Part shown: positions 44,437 through 53,934 of the stretch, piece after piece
Layout of the letters: every line of letters begins with the position of its first letter
How positions within the stretch are numbered: position 1 is the first letter of the stretch
Source of the DNA: Flavihumibacter sp. UBA7668
GTDB taxonomy: Bacteria > Bacteroidota > Bacteroidia > Chitinophagales > Chitinophagaceae
Length of the DNA: 64,000 bases
Assembly (NCBI RefSeq): GCF_002483205.1
Contig: NZ_DLHM01000004.1
Location: 124,001-188,000, forward strand
Reading direction: 5' to 3'
Notes under the pieces: generated by a model
Told to the model about the DNA's origin: nothing
The model's database searches: none
What the model saw: only the letters and a program-made list of their open reading frames with translations
Position numbers and translations under genes: made by a program

Positions 44437-47400
44437 ATGTGGTATTACTCTTTTATGTTTGAAATAAAGTACCGGCTCAGAAGGCCTGAAACCTATTTGT
44501 TCTTTTTGTTTCTGTTGCTGTTTTCACTGGTTGGTGTTGATTTTGTATTTCAGGGTGTTGAGCTTGGTTTAGTAAAAAAGAATGCGCCGCTCGTACTTGC
44601 TAAAACAATGGCGGCCATTACCGGCCTGTCTATGATAATCGTATCCATGGTGATGGGTGTACCCATTTTACGCGATGTTAAATACGATATTTTTTCCCTC
44701 GTTTATGCAACACCACTATCCAAAAGATCCTATCTCCTGGGCCGTTTCCTGGGATCATTTGTAGTGCTGCTGTTTATTTTCAGTGCAATGCTGCCGGGTA
44801 TGATGGCTGCAACTTTTATGCCCTGGGCAAATCAGGAGGAATACCTGCCTTTTCAATTTATTCATTACCTGCAGCCTTTTCTCTGGGTGGTACTACCCAT
44901 CTTGTTTTTCGGTGCATCGGTGTTTTTTGTAACAGGCGCCCTGAGTAAAAGCTGGATGCTGGTTTACACACAGGGGGTAATCATCTTTCTGCTCTTCATT
45001 ATCAGCAAAAGCATTCCAAATGAAACAGCGCAGGCAATACTGGACCCCTTTTCACTTTCCGCATTAACCGAAACAACCAACAACTGGACAGTTGCAGACA
45101 GAAATTCCTTCCTCCTTCCGCTCGCTGGCAGCCTTCTATACAACAAACTCTGCTGGATAGCAGTTGGGATTATTGTTATGCTAATTGGGTATTACCGGTT
45201 TAAGATGACTCTTGTGCCGGATAAACCGGGCAGGAACAAACAACAACCAATCATTCCGGTTTCAACCAATCGATTAACAAAAAGCCTTCCTACTGTCAGG
45301 ACAGTTTTTCATCGTAAAGCAAGACTCACCCAGCTTTTTCTGAATACCTGGTTTCATAGTATTGCTATTCTTAAGCTTAGCTCATTTTGGGCAATTGTTT
45401 GCTGCAGTTTCATTGTGCTACTGGTGAATTCTGTGAGCCTCGGTACTTCCTTTGGAGTAGACAGCTATCCTACCACTTACCTGATCATTGAGGAATTAAG
45501 AGAAATGTCGCTGTACTTTTTCCTGATCCTGCTAACCTTTTTTTCTGGTGAAATTAGTTGGAAAGAAAGAGATGCCAAAATGGATCAGATTCATGATGCC
45601 CTGCCGCTTGATAGCTTCGTTAACATTGGAAGCAGGTTGCTTGCATTATTGCTTATATATTCCATCATAATCTTATCACTGATTGTAGCAGGAATGCTGT
45701 TTCAAACATTGAATGGGTATTATCGCTATGAAGTGGATATTTACTTCTTTGGTTTTTTCCTGGAACTGTTTCCATTCCTGGCATTGTACACCCTTGCCGC
45801 TTTATTCTTCCAGGCAGTTACGGGCAATAAATTTATAGGCATGCTGGCAACTATTTCCTTTATTGTCATCAATATTGCTATTAGTAAGTTCGGTATCGAA
45901 CATGTATTAGTCAATTTTGCCGGACAAACACTGCCCGCCTATTCAGATATGAACGGGTACGGACATTTTCTGGCGCCTTATTTTTTGGTGAAAATATATT
46001 GGTTATCCTTTGGCGTTCTGCTGCTGATTGTTGCAGGCAACCTGCTGGCAGGAAATAAACGCATAGGAAAGCCGGGTAAGATCAGTTTGGTATGTTTGAT
46101 CCTCTTCATTGGTACGGGCAGTACTATTTTCTATCATACCAATATCCTGAATGAATACTGGACAAAATCTGAACAGGCAGCCTTCCGGGCTGAATATGAA
46201 AAAACGCTGAAGAAATTTGAAACTATTCCCCAACCTAAAATAATCCATGTCAACCTGAAAATTGATTTGTTTCCTTCCCGGCGCGCCTATGCTATTACAG
46301 GTAATTTTATGCTTACCAATACAGCAGAAGATCCGATTCAGGAAATTCATCTGCAAAAGCAGATCGCATCCAACCTGGAATTAAAAGAGCTTGTATTTGA
46401 CCGCAGGGTATCTGTCAACACTACTTATGAAAAATTTCACTATACCATCTATAAACTGGAACAATCCCTGGCACCGGGTGATACGCTCAATATGTCCTTT
46501 AAGCAAACCCTGGAACCGCAGGGTTTTGCTACAGACCATACTGTCTCAGATGTTGTTAATAACGGAACTTTTTTTGATAATGGGGTATTACCCGGATTTG
46601 GTTATCTCCGAAAATATGAGTTGCAGGAGGAAGAGGATAGAAAAGAGTGGAAGCTGCCGCCACCAACAGGAAAAGCTGGTCGGGAGGATGAATGGGAATT
46701 GCTGCAGGCGCGTGGCGGAACAGACTCAAAAGGCACCACCCTTGATATCATCATCAGTACTGATGCGCCACAAACTGCACTAAGTTCCGGCGATTTAATT
46801 CAACAATGGAATATAGATGATCGAAATTATTTTCATTACAAAACCAACCAGCTCATCATTCCTTTTTATCCTGTTGTATCGGCTCGGTATGAACTGGTAC
46901 AAGATCGATTTATTCCGGCAGGATCCTTAACAGGCGAACCAATTGAGCTGGAAATATATTATCAGTCCGGACATGAATACAATCTGTCGCGAATGATGGA
47001 ATCCATGAAAATGTCCCTCAACTATTATTCTACCCAATTCAGTCCCTATCCCTACAGGCAGCTTCGAATTGTGGAATTTCCCCGGTATCGCAGTTTTGCC
47101 CAATCCCTGCCGGGTATTATTCCGTTTTCAGAAGCCATTGGTTTTGTAATGAACATAGATGATAAAAAAGACCTGGACATGCCATTTTTTATTACGGCGC
47201 ATGAAGTGGCGCATCAATGGTGGGGGATTCAGGTGGAAGCGGCAAATGTACTGGGACAAAAAATGATTCTGGAAACCCTTGCACAGTATGCTGCCATGAT
47301 GGTATTTAAGGAAAAATACGGCGAAGAAAAATTGCAGCAATTCCTGAAATTTCAATCCGATACCTATCAGGAAGCTAAACTGAAGTCCAAAAAACTGGAG

Positions 47401-47661
47401 CCACCCCTGGCCTTGGTTGATAAGGAGGAGCATATCTATTATAATAAGGGGGCGCTTGCTATGTACGAATTACAACAGCGTATTGGCGAAAAAAACCTCA
47501 ATAAAGCGCTGCAAAATTTCCTGCAGCATTGGCGTTCCTTCAACAATCCCGCAAAGCCAAAGCGCTATTCAACCACGGCAGATTTGCTGCACTATTTTCG
47601 GCAAGCAGCCCCTGATTCTGCACAGCATTTAATTACAGATTTGTTTGAACGGGAAAATTGA
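44437..47661 (+). CDS. ABC-2 permease fused to an M1-family aminopeptidase
   Basis: This 1074-residue protein has an N-terminal permease half with about a dozen membrane segments (15-580), including blocks near 55-75, 100-125 and 145-175. A peptidase half (about 600-1074) follows, with a beta-sandwich and the gluzincin motif HEVAH (His922, Glu923, His926) and a likely third ligand Glu946 in ILETLAQYAA. The H-to-E spacing is one residue longer than in classical M1 enzymes. It likely exports peptides or processes them at the membrane face together with the ATPase upstream. The substrate is unknown. Confidence 0.9.
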   Translation: MWYYSFMFEIKYRLRRPETYLFFLFLLLFSLVGVDFVFQGVELGLVKKNAPLVLAKTMAAITGLSMIIVSMVMGVPILRDVKYDIFSLVYATPLSKRSYLLGRFLGSFVVLLFIFSAMLPGMMAATFMPWANQEEYLPFQFIHYLQPFLWVVLPILFFGASVFFVTGALSKSWMLVYTQGVIIFLLFIISKSIPNETAQAILDPFSLSALTETTNNWTVADRNSFLLPLAGSLLYNKLCWIAVGIIVMLIGYYRFKMTLVPDKPGRNKQQPIIPVSTNRLTKSLPTVRTVFHRKARLTQLFLNTWFHSIAILKLSSFWAIVCCSFIVLLVNSVSLGTSFGVDSYPTTYLIIEELREMSLYFFLILLTFFSGEISWKERDAKMDQIHDALPLDSFVNIGSRLLALLLIYSIIILSLIVAGMLFQTLNGYYRYEVDIYFFGFFLELFPFLALYTLAALFFQAVTGNKFIGMLATISFIVINIAISKFGIEHVLVNFAGQTLPAYSDMNGYGHFLAPYFLVKIYWLSFGVLLLIVAGNLLAGNKRIGKPGKISLVCLILFIGTGSTIFYHTNILNEYWTKSEQAAFRAEYEKTLKKFETIPQPKIIHVNLKIDLFPSRRAYAITGNFMLTNTAEDPIQEIHLQKQIASNLELKELVFDRRVSVNTTYEKFHYTIYKLEQSLAPGDTLNMSFKQTLEPQGFATDHTVSDVVNNGTFFDNGVLPGFGYLRKYELQEEEDRKEWKLPPPTGKAGREDEWELLQARGGTDSKGTTLDIIISTDAPQTALSSGDLIQQWNIDDRNYFHYKTNQLIIPFYPVVSARYELVQDRFIPAGSLTGEPIELEIYYQSGHEYNLSRMMESMKMSLNYYSTQFSPYPYRQLRIVEFPRYRSFAQSLPGIIPFSEAIGFVMNIDDKKDLDMPFFITAHEVAHQWWGIQVEAANVLGQKMILETLAQYAAMMVFKEKYGEEKLQQFLKFQSDTYQEAKLKSKKLEPPLALVDKEEHIYYNKGALAMYELQQRIGEKNLNKALQNFLQHWRSFNNPAKPKRYSTTADLLHYFRQAAPDSAQHLITDLFEREN

Positions 47662-47697
47662 AAAGGGGCCAATTTGGCTTAAACTGACAAAAAATAT

Positions 47698-47737
47698 CAC
47701 TTATAGCCAATTTGATCGTTCAATTTGGCTATAAGTG
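47698..47737. repeat. 17-bp inverted repeat upstream of the DUF234 ATPase
   Basis: CACTTATAGCCAATTTG (47698-47714) and CAATTTGGCTATAAGTG (47721-47737) form an inverted repeat with one or two mismatched positions and a 6-base loop. It could be an operator or a promoter-proximal mobile palindrome. Confidence 0.65.
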
Positions 47738-47765
47738 CATAAATACCTAACGCGAATTAGCTATC

Positions 47766-49151
47766 TTGGCTGACCAAAAAGCCGGAAACAGATCTGCATT
47801 CCTCGCAGTATATGGCAGACGACGGGTTGGTAAAACCTTCCTGATTCGTAAGGCATTTGACAACCAGTTTGCCTTCCACCTGACCGGAATGGCAAATGTT
47901 AACATGGCACAACAACTCACTAATTTTTCTGCTGCTTTAAGGAGGTATGATACCACTGCCGAACTCCATCCTCAGGCAGGAAGCTGGCAGGAAGCCTTTG
48001 AACAATTAATCAATTTGCTGGAAAAAAATAAGGAAGAGAAAAAGGTTGTTTTCCTCGACGAACTTCCCTGGCTGGATACAGCACAATCCGGATTCATACC
48101 GGCACTGGAACATTTCTGGAATGCCTGGGCAAGTGCAAGAACAGATATCATACTTGTGGTATGTGGTTCAGCGGCTGCCTGGATGATCAATACACTAATC
48201 AATAGCAAGGGAGGACTTCATAACCGGGTCACGCATCGCATACGGCTCCAGCCTTTCACCCTGCAGGAATGCGAAGCCTATTTCAAAGCAAAGTCTGCAG
48301 GTTTTGACCGTTATCAAATTGTTCTCCTGTATATGGTGATGGGTGGTATCCCGTTTTATTTAGACCAGGTAAATGCAGGACTAAGTGCGGATCAGAATAT
48401 TGACAAATTATGTTTCACCACGGATGGTATATTACGGGGCGAATTTGATAACCTGTATCATTCCCTGTTTCAAAAAGCAGAACGGCATATTTCTATCATC
48501 GAAGCCCTGAGTAAAAAGGGAAGGGGACTTACCCGTGATGAGCTGCTGGAAGCTTCCGGAATGCCCAATGGAGGCGGCACAACCCGCATACTGAAAGAAC
48601 TGGAAGAAAGCCACTTTATCCGCAGGTATGTTTCCTATGGCAATAAAGAAAAACTAAGCCTCTACCAGTTATCAGATCCTTATTCACTTTTTTATCTTAA
48701 ATGGATAAAAAGTTCCACCACACTGGATGAAAATAATTGGATAAACCAGCTTGATAGTCCACAGAAAAGAGCCTGGACTGGTTATGCTTTTGAACAGGTT
48801 TGTCTGGAGCATATTGGACAAATAAAAAAAGCATTGGGTATAACCGGTATTCAGACTACCACTTCCTCCTGGGTCAGTCGCGATAAAGAGCAGGGGGCAC
48901 AGGTAGACCTGGTAATTGACCGCAGAGACAGAGTGATCAATTTTTGTGAAATGAAGTTCTCTATTCATCCGTTTACGATAACAAAAGGATATGCAGAAGA
49001 GCTGGTCCAAAAAATACAGGTATTCAAAGAACAGACAAAAACTACCAAAGCAATATACCTTACGATGATAACCACCTTTGGGTTGGCTTCCAATGCCTAT
49101 GCATCCTCAATGGTTAGAAACAGCTTTGATCTGGATGTTTTATTTGACTAA
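47766..49151 (+). CDS. AAA ATPase with DUF234 (nuclease-like) C-terminus
   Basis: This protein of about 461 residues has Walker A YGRRRVGKT (near residue 16-24), a Walker B region VVFLDELPWLD, the ATPase_2-type C-terminal helical part and a DUF234 domain with PD-(D/E)xK-like residues (GAQVDLVIDR then FCEMKFS). The start is uncertain: only TTG is available at 47766. The usual N-terminal IGRxxE segment is missing because a TAA at 47748-47750 cuts the frame just before RELAILADQK. It may be N-terminally truncated or begin at TTG. Function of the family is unclear. Confidence 0.8.
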   Translation: MADQKAGNRSAFLAVYGRRRVGKTFLIRKAFDNQFAFHLTGMANVNMAQQLTNFSAALRRYDTTAELHPQAGSWQEAFEQLINLLEKNKEEKKVVFLDELPWLDTAQSGFIPALEHFWNAWASARTDIILVVCGSAAAWMINTLINSKGGLHNRVTHRIRLQPFTLQECEAYFKAKSAGFDRYQIVLLYMVMGGIPFYLDQVNAGLSADQNIDKLCFTTDGILRGEFDNLYHSLFQKAERHISIIEALSKKGRGLTRDELLEASGMPNGGGTTRILKELEESHFIRRYVSYGNKEKLSLYQLSDPYSLFYLKWIKSSTTLDENNWINQLDSPQKRAWTGYAFEQVCLEHIGQIKKALGITGIQTTTSSWVSRDKEQGAQVDLVIDRRDRVINFCEMKFSIHPFTITKGYAEELVQKIQVFKEQTKTTKAIYLTMITTFGLASNAYASSMVRNSFDLDVLFD

Positions 49152-49163
49152 TTTAAATAGCCC

Positions 49164-49895
49164 TTAATTACAATTATAAAGGATCTGCTCACTGTAATTG
49201 GCTCCGTTGGAAGAACTCACCTGTCGCCGGGTAATTTTGCCTTCATCATCTTCTGTATAAGTATGCGTGGTAACCGTTCCGGAGGGAGATTTGACGGTTT
49301 TTATTCTGTTTTTATTGCGGATGATTTTATATCCCACTTCGAGTTCTCCAATGCCTGCGTTTTCGCCTTGCTGAAATAACTCATCGGCTGAAAAAGTGTA
49401 GCTAGTCATATCGCCATCCTGCTCCGTTTCAGCCACCATATTTCCTTCTGTCCATTGATAATAGGTATGTTTTGGTGAAACACTGCTGTGGGTTGTAGTT
49501 GATTTTTTGATTACGCGGGTTCCTTCGTATTCATATAGTTCTTCTCTCCAGGTATTGTTGGGATATTCCACTTTAATTTTAGTTGCAAAACCGTTGTCAT
49601 TGACGGTGATGGTTCTTTTATAATGAGGATTGCCATCCAGTGTTTGTGTGTTAATCACTGTATTGCCGTTATAGGTTAATATATTTTCATAACCGGAATA
49701 TTGATGTTTGATTAATCGCTTTTGCCCGTCATAGCTAAAAATATGGGGTTCAAAACCATCTCTTTCAGTTCGTGTAACCAGGCAGTTTGCAAATGGATTT
49801 GTTTCTTCCGGAGTTGTGGTGTTATTGTCGTCATCGCTTTTGCTGCAATTAACAAAGAAGAGCGCAACCAGCGCCGCGAATAAGGTTTGTTTCAT
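49164..49895 (-). CDS. Lipoprotein, beta-repeat type, unknown function
   Basis: This 243-residue protein has a lipobox (FVNCSKSDDDN) with lipidation at Cys17 and an acidic/Thr linker. It then has repeated strand motifs such as FSYDGQKRLIKHQYSG, ITVNDNGFATKIKVEY and EYEGTRVIKKS, resembling RHS/YD-like or DUF4595-like beta-repeats. It is likely anchored to the outer membrane. It is convergent with the ATPase gene, 12 bases apart. Function unknown. Confidence 0.75.
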   Translation of the reverse strand: MKQTLFAALVALFFVNCSKSDDDNNTTTPEETNPFANCLVTRTERDGFEPHIFSYDGQKRLIKHQYSGYENILTYNGNTVINTQTLDGNPHYKRTITVNDNGFATKIKVEYPNNTWREELYEYEGTRVIKKSTTTHSSVSPKHTYYQWTEGNMVAETEQDGDMTSYTFSADELFQQGENAGIGELEVGYKIIRNKNRIKTVKSPSGTVTTHTYTEDDEGKITRRQVSSSNGANYSEQILYNCN

Positions 49896-50051
49896 GGTTT
49901 AAGTAATTGTGGACTAAAACTATCTATTCGCGTTCGTTGATACAATACCGTAATAGGGTGATATCCTATTCATCACATTTTTCACCCCTTTCGTACCATC
50001 TTTTTTCTTAGCAAAAGAATCAGACCTATTCTTGCATAAACAAACCGGAAC

Positions 50052-51515
50052 ATGCAGATTCACTGGAGACAACATGAACAGCTCGTTGCAATAAGCATAT
50101 TCATTATTCTACTTGTAAATGAAATTATTGGTCTGCCCAACCAAACCACTGGCGACCCAATTCAAAATCACCTCGCACCGTTCTTATTACTCTACGGCTC
50201 CACAGTTTCGCTGGTGCTGGGTGCCAACTATTGGATTAAAAAGCAGCAGGTATCACTGATTCCTGCATTTATTGCACTGCTTTTATCGTGGGTACTGTTA
50301 TCTGCCTTGTTTGCCGGTGGTTTTTATCTCAGGCACTTCTACCTGCAACCCGGCTTAGGTAACACCATATTCACTACAGAAGCCTGGAAATCGGGCATGC
50401 AGGATGCCGGAATCCTGTTGATCGTTTACGCCAACTATCTGTACTTCCGCGAATCAATGATCCATTGGCTGCTAAAAGCACCAGGGCAACCGCAGTTTCG
50501 CACGATGGTTACCAATAAAATCACTGCAATTTTATTCAGCTACGTAGCTGTTGGTGTTTTCCTGTATCTAACCGGTCCGTTACGTGGCGATGGTCCCGCT
50601 ATTGTGTATGTATTCCTTCTCTTACCAGCCATTCTGATAGTACTGATTAATGTATACGGAATATTTCCTGCAGTCAGCCTCTACACAAAAGGTACTGCTC
50701 AATGGTGGAAACGCCTGCTTATTTTTCCGGTAATCTTTACGGTTATTGTTGCCGCAGGCTACTTTGTTGTCATTAAAAGAATAGAACCACTACCGCCAAT
50801 CATTCTTTTGCTGATCCTGCTACTGGTGGTCACTCCGCTTTCCTGGCTACTCTACCAAAAACAAAAAGCACAAATCAATTCGCTTCAGCAAATGGAAAAG
50901 GAACTGGGACAGCAAAAAGCCGATCTGGCCTTCCTTCGCTCCCAGATTAATCCGCATTTTCTATTTAATTCACTTAATACGCTGTATGCATTAGCCTTAC
51001 AGGAATCGGCAGTTAAAACGTCCACCGGCATTCAACAATTGGGCGATATGATGCGCTTCATGCTGCATGAAAACAATCGCGATCGTATTCCATTGCAACG
51101 CGAACTGGATTATATCCGAAACTACCTTTCACTGCAGTTATTGCGCCTAAATAATATCAATGGCATTCAGATAAGCAGTTCAATTGGTGAGCAACACAAC
51201 AACCTGCTGATTGCACCAATGCTGCTGATCCCATTTATCGAAAACGCCTTCAAACATGGAATCAGCATCACGCATCCTTCTTTTATCACCATAAACTGCT
51301 ACTGCAACCAACAACAGGTTTTTCTGGATCTGGTCAACAGCAAACACCCCTCCAATGCAACTCAACTTAGTGAAACCGGCGCATCCGGCATTGGTTTGGA
51401 AAACGTACAACAACGCTTGCAACTGCTCTATCCCCAACAACACTCCCTCACCATTCAGCAGGACAATAGCACTTATCAAATACACTTAACCGTACAGTTA
51501 ACAACTTCATCATGA
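50052..51515 (+). CDS. LytS-type sensor histidine kinase, polytopic
   Basis: This 487-residue kinase has an N-terminal membrane domain with about eight hydrophobic segments (8-270). A short coiled coil follows, then the His_kinase domain with His302 in SQINPHFLFNSLN and the ATPase boxes IPFIENAFKHGI and GIGLENVQQRL. Its last four bases overlap the start of the thioredoxin-like gene (ATGA type). The LytTR regulator is one gene further on, so the three form one operon. Confidence 0.93.
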   Translation: MQIHWRQHEQLVAISIFIILLVNEIIGLPNQTTGDPIQNHLAPFLLLYGSTVSLVLGANYWIKKQQVSLIPAFIALLLSWVLLSALFAGGFYLRHFYLQPGLGNTIFTTEAWKSGMQDAGILLIVYANYLYFRESMIHWLLKAPGQPQFRTMVTNKITAILFSYVAVGVFLYLTGPLRGDGPAIVYVFLLLPAILIVLINVYGIFPAVSLYTKGTAQWWKRLLIFPVIFTVIVAAGYFVVIKRIEPLPPIILLLILLLVVTPLSWLLYQKQKAQINSLQQMEKELGQQKADLAFLRSQINPHFLFNSLNTLYALALQESAVKTSTGIQQLGDMMRFMLHENNRDRIPLQRELDYIRNYLSLQLLRLNNINGIQISSSIGEQHNNLLIAPMLLIPFIENAFKHGISITHPSFITINCYCNQQQVFLDLVNSKHPSNATQLSETGASGIGLENVQQRLQLLYPQQHSLTIQQDNSTYQIHLTVQLTTSS

Positions 51516-53008
51516 TAAAAATTATTCTGTTCAGTATTGCCTTCTTTTCCTGTATCGCTGCCAGGGCACAGATTACCATCTCCGGAACGGCTGATAAGGC
51601 AGCCGGACAATCCATTGAACTCACCCTGTATACGGCCGATAATTATTACGATTTGTACACACAAAAAACAATTGTTGATAAGAAAAATCGGTTTTCATTC
51701 AGCGTATCGGTCTCCAAGCCCGTTTTTGCCAGGATAAAAGGAAACAACTGGCAACAGCTCCTGTTACTCACCAATGGCAGATCATTACATATAGTTCAGG
51801 ATACCACCGGCACAATCCAATTCAGCGGCACTGCTGCAACTGAAAATAACCTGATACAGCAAACTGCCCTGGCCATACAACCGTTTTTTATGCAACCTGC
51901 CGATTCCAACCCTTATGTAAAATTGAATTATGACCAATGGCAGCAGCAGGTTTGGCCGGTTATAGAGAAAGAGCTATCGCGCTATAATAGCAGCATTGCG
52001 CAATCGGCAATTCCTGCCGCCTTAAAAAAACTGTTGACCGATGAAGTTCGGTTTATCTGGCAGTCTTACCTGTTTGACTTCACCAATAATAATTTGAGCT
52101 GGGCGAAGAACCTTTCCCGTAATGAACTGCTGGATCAGGTAATGGCCTGGCAGCCAATGCCGGATAGTACACAACTCATCAGCGGATTCTTTGCCAATCG
52201 AATGATGAGTAATCGGGCACATTACGAACTGAATAAACTAGCCAGACCAATTCCCGGAGATACAGCTGGTATTGAATCGCGCGCTTCACGGTATCTGAAC
52301 ATGCCATTTGAGCAAATCAGTCAGCTGCTAAAAACCTATGGAGAACGGTATATTCTGGGCTGGTTATATGCAAGAAATCATCTTCCCGCCTCACTGCAGG
52401 ATAAAATGCTGGCCAACAAAATTGAAGACGCCGTTGCACAGGGTGATTTTTCGGCGGCGCTGTTTTTATATGATACTTTGCGATCCGCTTTTCCTTCAAG
52501 CAGTTATCTGCCTGCAATAACTAAATTAACACAGGAGGTGAAAAGCAGGCTTACAGCACTGGATGGCTCCAATATTCATTTTATTCAACCCGGAAGTATT
52601 TCAAATCTGAAGGAGCTGGCTGCGTTGTACCCGGGTAAGGTAATTTATCTTGATATTTGGGGAACCTGGTGCGTTCCATGTAAAGACGAAATGAAATATG
52701 TTGCCGAATTGAAGCAGCAATTCAAGGGTAAAGATGTTGTTTTTTTCTATCTTGATATGGATGCACCTCACCGAAAATCAACCTGGGAGCAGTATGTAAA
52801 ATACCATTCGATCACCGGGGAACATTATTATATGACCAATGAAGAGATGGCTTCCATCTGGAAAGAAATCGAAAAAGCAGGTGGAAAATCAAATCTTTAT
52901 CCAACCTATGTGTTGTTTAATAAACGAGGTGAAATTCTGCATGCAAATGCCAGGCGGCCAAGTGAGAAAGAACTGCTATACGAACAAATTGAAACAGTTT
53001 TGAAATAA
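51512..53008 (+). CDS. Exported TlpA-like thiol-disulfide oxidoreductase
   Basis: This 498-residue protein has a signal peptide (ends ARAQ, about residue 20), then a domain like the DUF4369/N-terminal part of Bacteroidota TlpA proteins (20-130) and a helical middle. The C-terminal thioredoxin fold has the active site WGTWCVPCKDEM (Cys387, Cys390). It would reduce or isomerise disulfides in the periplasm. It is encoded between a LytS-type kinase (4-base overlap) and a LytTR regulator (9-base gap), which suggests it is cotranscribed with, and perhaps linked to, this signalling pair. Confidence 0.9.
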   Translation: MIKIILFSIAFFSCIAARAQITISGTADKAAGQSIELTLYTADNYYDLYTQKTIVDKKNRFSFSVSVSKPVFARIKGNNWQQLLLLTNGRSLHIVQDTTGTIQFSGTAATENNLIQQTALAIQPFFMQPADSNPYVKLNYDQWQQQVWPVIEKELSRYNSSIAQSAIPAALKKLLTDEVRFIWQSYLFDFTNNNLSWAKNLSRNELLDQVMAWQPMPDSTQLISGFFANRMMSNRAHYELNKLARPIPGDTAGIESRASRYLNMPFEQISQLLKTYGERYILGWLYARNHLPASLQDKMLANKIEDAVAQGDFSAALFLYDTLRSAFPSSSYLPAITKLTQEVKSRLTALDGSNIHFIQPGSISNLKELAALYPGKVIYLDIWGTWCVPCKDEMKYVAELKQQFKGKDVVFFYLDMDAPHRKSTWEQYVKYHSITGEHYYMTNEEMASIWKEIEKAGGKSNLYPTYVLFNKRGEILHANARRPSEKELLYEQIETVLK

Positions 53009-53016
53009 ACCTAACT

Positions 53017-53688
53017 ATGAAGCAGGTACTTAATGCAATTGCTGTTGATGATGAACCGCTGGCGCTAACGGTTGTGCAATCGCTTTGCAAAACGGTGCCC
53101 TATGTAAACCTGGTGGGCAGTTATCATCATCCGCAGGAAGCGATGGAGGCACTCGGCAGGCAAAAAACAGACCTGCTGTTTCTTGATATCCGGATGCCGG
53201 ATCTTTCGGGGATTGAGTTTCTTCAGCAGTTGGAAAATCCTCCGCTTACCATTTTTACCACTGCGCACAGTGAACATGCAGTACAAAGTTTTGAGCTGGA
53301 TGCTATAGATTATCTGTTGAAACCTTTCTCTGCGGAACGATTTGCCAAAGCATGTGTTAAGGCTTTGGAAATGCATGTACTGCGATTACAGATTGCAGAG
53401 CAACGATTTATTATGGTAAAGTCGGGCTACGAGCAAATTAAACTGCCCTTGCAGGATTTGCTGCTCGTACAAAGTGCGGGAAACTATGTGCAGTTTGTAT
53501 TGTCCACGCATAAAATAGTTTCACGCTTAACCATGTCGGAAGCCGCAGCCTTATTACCCGCTCAGGAATTTCAGCGGATCCACCGGTCCTATATTGTTTC
53601 CCGTGCAAAAATCACCAGACAGGATCGTACAAGTGTAAATATTGGCAATTATTCATTGCCAATAGGGAGTGGGTACGCCAATGGGTAG
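53017..53688 (+). CDS. LytTR-type response regulator
   Basis: This 223-residue regulator has a receiver domain with Asp57 in LLFLDIRMPDLSG and a LytTR domain (about 125-223) with LLLVQSAGNYVQFVL and FQRIHRSYIVSRAKI. The protein ends with SLPIGSGYANG, a few residues shorter than usual for the family. A one-base shift would extend it as RQWVAIV, so the tail may have been altered. It is the third gene of the kinase/oxidoreductase/regulator operon and borders the AT-rich island. Confidence 0.92.
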   Translation: MKQVLNAIAVDDEPLALTVVQSLCKTVPYVNLVGSYHHPQEAMEALGRQKTDLLFLDIRMPDLSGIEFLQQLENPPLTIFTTAHSEHAVQSFELDAIDYLLKPFSAERFAKACVKALEMHVLRLQIAEQRFIMVKSGYEQIKLPLQDLLLVQSAGNYVQFVLSTHKIVSRLTMSEAAALLPAQEFQRIHRSYIVSRAKITRQDRTSVNIGNYSLPIGSGYANG

Positions 53689-53764
53689 CAATCGTATTAC
53701 AGATTATTACAGAATACCATATTTTTTCAGCGGTAAAATTTTATACATTTCGAATATTAAATTA

Positions 53765-53896
53765 ATGCAAATTGAAGTTCACAGTAGGTTTGTTTATACA
53801 ATAACCTTAGAGGTTTGGGAATTTTTTCTGATTATGATTGCAGTTGGCATAATTTCTTCGTTACTAACAATTAGGTGGTTAAAATCAAAAAGCTAA
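53765..53896 (+). CDS. Small putative membrane protein
   Basis: An ATG at 53765 opens a 43-residue frame (MQIEVHSRFVYTITLEVWEF) with one strongly hydrophobic helix (about 16-34) and a basic tail. A longer in-frame version starts at 53669 but overlaps the regulator gene. I do not recognise it. It may be a small membrane protein or a chance frame in this AT-rich area. Confidence 0.3.
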   Translation: MQIEVHSRFVYTITLEVWEFFLIMIAVGIISSLLTIRWLKSKS

Positions 53897-53934
53897 ATCA
53901 TTTTATAAAGTTAAGCTGATAAATTTATATTACG

